This document shows, in pieces, positions 60,455 to 64,000 of a stretch of DNA of 64,000 nt. Position 1 is the first letter of the stretch. Every line of letters begins with the position of its first letter. The position numbers were made by a program, and so were the translations under genes. Source of the DNA: Fontibacterium sp038145245 (GTDB lineage Bacteria > Pseudomonadota > Alphaproteobacteria > Pelagibacterales > Pelagibacteraceae); contig JAYQPI010000002.1 in assembly GCA_038145245.1 (NCBI GenBank), positions 1 to 64,000 of the forward strand, in the 5' to 3' direction. The notes below the pieces were generated by a model. That model was not told where the DNA came from and did no database searches. It saw nothing but the letters and a program-made list of their open reading frames with translations.

Positions 60455-61717
60455 ATGAGTAACAATTATTTAGATAATATTGGTTCAAACGCGATAAATG
60501 CTTCAAAAGAATTATCGCTATTAAGTGAAAAAAGAAAAAATAAAGTTCTTACTGATTTTTATAAAAATCTAAAATTAAATAAAAAAAAAATCTTAAACGC
60601 AAATAAGATCGATGTTTTAAAGGCAAGTAAAAAAAATTTAAGTAAAAATTTAATTGATCGACTAATACTTAACGACAAAAAAATTAATTATATAATAAAA
60701 TCTGTTCAAGAAGTTATTAAACTTGGGGATCCAACACAAAAAATAATATCAAAATGGAAAAGACCTAATGGAATGATAATTAATAAATATACAGTTCCAA
60801 TCGGTGTCATTGGAGTTATATATGAATCTAGGCCTAACGTTACATCAGATGTTGCAACACTTTGTTTTAAATCCGGTAATGCAGTTATTTTGAGAGGTGG
60901 TAGCGAAGCTATTCATACAAATAAAGTTATTTCTGAATGTTTTAGAAGATCTTTAAAAAAGAATAATATTAATGAAGATTGCATTCAATTAATTAATAAT
61001 ACAAATAGAAAGCTAGTTGATTACATGCTTTCAAAAATGGAGAGATTCATAGATGTGATTATTCCACGAGGAGGAAAAAACTTAGTCAAAAAAGTTCAAA
61101 TGATGTCTAATGTTCCAACCATTGGTCATTTAGAAGGGTTGTGTCATGTCTACATTGATAAATATGCAGATTTAAACATGGCAAAAAGAATTACGCTCAA
61201 TGCTAAAATGAGGAATACTAGCATATGCGGAGCTGCGGAAACTTTATTGATTGATAAAGCATGCATAAAAACTCACTTAAAACCAATATTACAGTTATTG
61301 AGTATTAGTGGGTGCAAAATTATTGGTGATAAAATTACCAAAAAGAATTATTCAAATTCTAATATCTCCTTAGCAACAGAACAAGATTGGAAAACAGAAT
61401 ATTTAGATTCCTCAATCTCAGTAAAAATTGTTAATGGGGTAAATGAGGCTATTGCCCATATTAATAAATATGGTACCCGACACACTGATAGTATTGTTAC
61501 TAATAATAAAAAGAATGCATCATTATTCTTATCTAAAGTTAATAGTGCAATCGTTTTACACAATGCTTCTACTCAATTTGCAGATGGTAATGAATTTGGT
61601 TTTGGAGCTGAAGTTGGAATATCCACAAATAAATTACACCCTCGTGGACCAGTCGGACTTGAACAATTAGTAACCTATAAATATCTAGTAAAAGGCAATG
61701 GACAAATTAGACCCTAA
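60455..61717 (+). CDS. proA: glutamate-5-semialdehyde dehydrogenase
   Basis: The second enzyme of proline synthesis, 420 residues. Landmarks are GVIGVIYESRPNVTSDV, LRGGSEAIHTNK, the catalytic cysteine region around HLEGLCHVYIDKYAD with MRNTSICGAAETLL downstream, and the C-terminal GPVGLEQLVTYKYLVKGNG. It lies between proB and nadD in the same transcript. Confidence 0.96.
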   Translation: MSNNYLDNIGSNAINASKELSLLSEKRKNKVLTDFYKNLKLNKKKILNANKIDVLKASKKNLSKNLIDRLILNDKKINYIIKSVQEVIKLGDPTQKIISKWKRPNGMIINKYTVPIGVIGVIYESRPNVTSDVATLCFKSGNAVILRGGSEAIHTNKVISECFRRSLKKNNINEDCIQLINNTNRKLVDYMLSKMERFIDVIIPRGGKNLVKKVQMMSNVPTIGHLEGLCHVYIDKYADLNMAKRITLNAKMRNTSICGAAETLLIDKACIKTHLKPILQLLSISGCKIIGDKITKKNYSNSNISLATEQDWKTEYLDSSISVKIVNGVNEAIAHINKYGTRHTDSIVTNNKKNASLFLSKVNSAIVLHNASTQFADGNEFGFGAEVGISTNKLHPRGPVGLEQLVTYKYLVKGNGQIRP

Positions 61718-61735
61718 TATTTTTATTAATTTATA

Positions 61736-62293
61736 ATGAAAATAGGTATCCTTGGTGGAACTTTTGACCCCCCTCATGTTGGGCATTTAAATATATCTTT
61801 GGAAGCTATTAAACGATTCCAATTAAATAAAGTTATATGGCTTATCACAAAAAAGAATCCTTTAAAAAAAAATAGCACAGCAAAAGATATTTCTGACAGA
61901 ATAAAATTGTGCAATTCATTTATTAAAAAAAATAAAAATATAATTAAAATTCAATATATCGAAGAGGAAACAGGATCGAATTTTTTATTTGATAACGTAA
62001 GTTACATAATTAATAAATCTATAGATCATAAATATTATTTTATTATGGGCGCTGATAGTTTTATTAAATTTAATCAATGGAAAAAATATAATGAAATTTT
62101 AAACAAGCTGTCCATCATTGTGATAAATAGACCAGAATTCTCAATAAAATCATTAAATTCCATTGCTGCTAAGAAGCTCGAAAAGTACAAATCTTTAGAT
62201 TTAAAGGATAAACAACATAGATGGTATTTTTTAAGCACAAAAGGTATGAATATTTCATCATCAAAAATAAAAGAAATAATTAATGCAAATTAA
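61736..62293 (+). CDS. nadD: nicotinate-nucleotide adenylyltransferase
   Basis: A 185-residue nucleotidyltransferase of NAD synthesis. The N-terminal signature GILGGTFDPPHVGHL carries the HxGH motif, IMGADSFIKFNQWKKY follows, and the ISSSKIKEI segment matches the ISSTxIR motif with Lys in place of Arg. It overlaps rsfS by 11 bases. Confidence 0.94.
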   Translation: MKIGILGGTFDPPHVGHLNISLEAIKRFQLNKVIWLITKKNPLKKNSTAKDISDRIKLCNSFIKKNKNIIKIQYIEEETGSNFLFDNVSYIINKSIDHKYYFIMGADSFIKFNQWKKYNEILNKLSIIVINRPEFSIKSLNSIAAKKLEKYKSLDLKDKQHRWYFLSTKGMNISSSKIKEIINAN

Positions 62294-62639
62294 AAAAAAA
62301 GAAGCGCTTCTAAAAGAAATAATTAAAATTCTTGATGATAATAAAGCAAAAGATATCGTAACAATTAATCTCGCAAATAAAAGTACTATAGCGGACTATA
62401 TGATTGTTGCTAGCGGTACGTCTTCTAGACATATTCAATCTGTTTCTGAAAATACTATTGAAGAATTAAAGAAAATGGGAGTTAAAGGTTGCAAGATAGA
62501 AGGTAGAGATAGTGACAACTGGAAACTTATTGATGCAATAGATGTTATAATCCACATTTTTCACCACGAACAAAGAAAAAATTATGAATTAGAAAAAATG
62601 TGGGAAGATATTATTCCAAATCAGAAAATTTTTGTTTAA
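62283..62639 (+). CDS. rsfS: ribosome silencing factor RsfS
   Basis: A 118-residue protein that binds ribosomal protein L14 and blocks subunit joining in starvation. Family parts are DIVTINLANKSTIADYMIVASGTSSRH (read in parts), EGRDSDNWKLIDAIDVIIHIF and FHHEQRKNYELEKMW. It sits between nadD (11-base overlap) and rlmH (shared base). Confidence 0.95.
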   Translation: MQIKKKEALLKEIIKILDDNKAKDIVTINLANKSTIADYMIVASGTSSRHIQSVSENTIEELKKMGVKGCKIEGRDSDNWKLIDAIDVIIHIFHHEQRKNYELEKMWEDIIPNQKIFV

Positions 62640-63082
62640 TGAAAATTAAGGTCCTTTGTTTAGGAAGATTAAACAAAGATGAAGAAAATGAGCTGTGTAA
62701 AAGATATGAAAATCGACTTAAAAGTCTAAAAAATAGCGGAATCACAAGTTTTGCAATTGAACATATTTCTAGAAAAGAACTTGAAAATATAATTAAAAAT
62801 AAAAAAGAAAAAAAAATTATATTTCTTAGCGAAAATGGAAAAGATTTTAATACTGAAAACTTTTGTAAAAAACTAAAAAAATTAATCAATTCATCTGTTA
62901 AAGAAACATTATTTATTATAGGAGAGCCTGAAGGTTTCAAAGAAAATCTAAATAAAGAAAGTTTTGAAGAAATATGCTTAAGTAAACTTACTTTTACTCA
63001 CTCTTTAACTAGAGTAATACTAACTGAACAAATTTACAGATGTGCCACAATTATGATAAATCATCCATATCATAGAGTTTAA
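62639..63082 (+). CDS. rlmH: 23S rRNA pseudouridine-1915 methyltransferase RlmH
   Basis: A 147-residue SPOUT methyltransferase that methylates pseudouridine 1915. ATG at 62639 (TAATG overlap with rsfS) is chosen over an upstream ATG at 62600 because MKIKVLCLGRL is the normal N-terminus. The SAM-site GEPEGF differs from the usual GGxxG form, and the C-terminal ILTEQIYRCATIMINHPYHR is typical. Confidence 0.94.
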   Translation: MKIKVLCLGRLNKDEENELCKRYENRLKSLKNSGITSFAIEHISRKELENIIKNKKEKKIIFLSENGKDFNTENFCKKLKKLINSSVKETLFIIGEPEGFKENLNKESFEEICLSKLTFTHSLTRVILTEQIYRCATIMINHPYHRV

Positions 63083-63084
63083 TA

Positions 63085-64000
63085 ATGAAAAAAATTTATT
63101 TAATACTTACATTTTTATTCTTAAATTTATTATCGCTAAGTGCTTTTTCACAAAAAAAAGACGCTCTTTACGAAAAATTAGATCTGTTCAGTGATATTCT
63201 TGAAACAATAAATAAAGAATATTTTAAACAAATAAATGAAGGTGATGTAATTGATGGAGCAATTAATGGAATGCTTCAATCTTTAGATCCTTACTCTTCT
63301 TATATGAGTCCTAAAACATTCAAGAACATGAATACAGAAACTAAGGGTGAGTTTGGTGGTCTTGGTATTGAAGTTACTATGGAAGCTGGTCTTGTAAAAG
63401 TAATATCTCCAATTGATGATACGCCGGCTGACAGAGCTGGAATAAGGTCGGGAGATTATATTATTAAATTAGATAACAAACAGGTTAAAGGATTAACTTT
63501 AGATGAAGCTGTAAACACAATGAGAGGTAAGAGCGGAACTCCAATTACTCTAACTATTAGAAGAATCGACGTTGATGATCCAATTATTGTAAAAATAATT
63601 AGAGAAACAATAAAAACTAGATCTGTAGTTTCTGAAGTAAAAGAAAACGTAGGTTATTTAAGATTGAGATCTTTTAATGAAAAAAGTGGTGATGAATTAA
63701 TAAATAAAATTAAAGAAATAAACAAAAGTAAACCAAACATAACTGGCTACATTTTGGACTTAAGAAACAATCCTGGTGGACTTTTATCACAAGCAATTAA
63801 AATATCAGACGCATTTTTAGACAGTGGAGAAATTGTGTCTACAAAGGGAAGAGATCTTAAAGATATAAAAGTTTATAATTCTAAAAAGGGTGATGAAATT
63901 AGTGGAAAACCACTTATTGTTCTTATTAATAAGGGATCTGCATCTGCATCTGAAATAGTAGCCGGAGCTCTAAAAGATCATAAACGAGCAATTGTTCTTG
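63085..64000 (+). CDS. S41-family C-terminal processing peptidase (CtpA-like), 3' end outside window
   Basis: An open frame of 305 codons from ATG at 63085 runs off the right edge. The signal peptide ends near SLSAFSQ. A PDZ domain (about 87-165) contains GGLGIEVTMEAGLVKVISP and the late IIKLDNKQV; the S41 core has GYLRLRSFNE, ILDLRNNPGGLL and the nucleophile region GSASASEIVAGALKDH. It cuts C-terminal ends of periplasmic proteins. It follows rlmH by 2 bases at the end of the rplU-to-ctpA run. Confidence 0.93.
   Translation, partial: MKKIYLILTFLFLNLLSLSAFSQKKDALYEKLDLFSDILETINKEYFKQINEGDVIDGAINGMLQSLDPYSSYMSPKTFKNMNTETKGEFGGLGIEVTMEAGLVKVISPIDDTPADRAGIRSGDYIIKLDNKQVKGLTLDEAVNTMRGKSGTPITLTIRRIDVDDPIIVKIIRETIKTRSVVSEVKENVGYLRLRSFNEKSGDELINKIKEINKSKPNITGYILDLRNNPGGLLSQAIKISDAFLDSGEIVSTKGRDLKDIKVYNSKKGDEISGKPLIVLINKGSASASEIVAGALKDHKRAIVL

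Overview
The window is a gene-dense, very AT-rich stretch of an alphaproteobacterial chromosome. A streamlined marine lineage of the SAR11/Pelagibacterales type is the best guess. Support comes from the GcrA regulator, the gcrA-linked GANTC site, the MetW and Coq7 genes, a SAM-II riboswitch, and the alphaproteobacterial orders rpmH-rnpA-yidD-yidC-argB-dapD-dapE, dnaX-ybaB-recR and rplU-rpmA-obgE-proB-proA-nadD-rsfS-rlmH-ctpA. Most start and stop codons overlap or sit a few bases apart. I saw no insertion sequence, prophage, CRISPR array or other mobile element, and no gene-free stretch longer than 300 bases. The largest gaps are 55945-56186 (a promoter, SAM-II riboswitch and attenuator) and 43783-43996 (a promoter, a palindrome and a terminator).

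Region by region. 1-7.6 kb holds a DMT transporter fragment, msrA with a mercaptopyruvate sulfurtransferase, a two-gene RND efflux operon whose adaptor lacks the usual coiled-coil hairpin, a lytic-transglycosylase lipoprotein, cutA and gpmA. 7.6-11.2 kb on the minus strand holds a sugar nucleotidyltransferase, argF, argD and an ABC-2 permease. gcrA follows at 11.3 kb. 11.8-18.3 kb is a complete phosphate regulon on the minus strand (phoR, pstS, pstC, pstA, pstB, phoU, phoB) with a clear Pho box before pstS and a terminator between pstS and pstC. 18.4-22.9 kb holds a lipid kinase, a DoxX protein, tRNA-Arg(ACG), an MFS transporter and two membrane proteins. 22.9-29.8 kb is a plus-strand operon for ribosome and membrane biogenesis (rpmH, rnpA, yidD, yidC), then arginine (argB) and lysine (dapD, dapE) synthesis. 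29.8-36.4 kb on the minus strand holds truA, fmt, def, recR, ybaB, dnaX, the SRP RNA, pheA and kdsB.

36.5-43.6 kb on the plus strand holds cytochrome c, AmpG, an EF-hand protein, an NlpC/P60 hydrolase, a SUV3-like helicase, ferredoxin FdxA and a CarD regulator with a lysine-rich, AT-hook-like N-terminus. CarD shares a bidirectional terminator with an unlisted 31-residue, two-thirds-basic histone-H1-like peptide gene on the other strand. 44-56 kb holds two tRNAs, an acyl-CoA ligase, two DedA/YqaA-type membrane proteins, dsbB, coq7, an HNH protein, an esterase, a HIG1 protein, a TlpA-like thioredoxin, argH, a small LptM-like lipoprotein, lysA, plsC, tyrA and hisC. 56-64 kb holds a SAM-II riboswitch before metW (no metX beside it), gloB and the rplU-to-ctpA operon, which is cut by the window end.

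Together the genes give most of arginine synthesis (argB, argD, argF, argH), proline (proA, proB), lysine (dapD, dapE, lysA) and late aromatic amino acid synthesis (pheA, tyrA, hisC), plus phosphate scavenging. No dedicated novel defence or metabolic cluster is visible. The most interesting signals are small: the histone-like peptide and its palindrome, the SAM-II/metW arrangement, the hairpin-less RND adaptor, and the dyads at the gcrA promoter.
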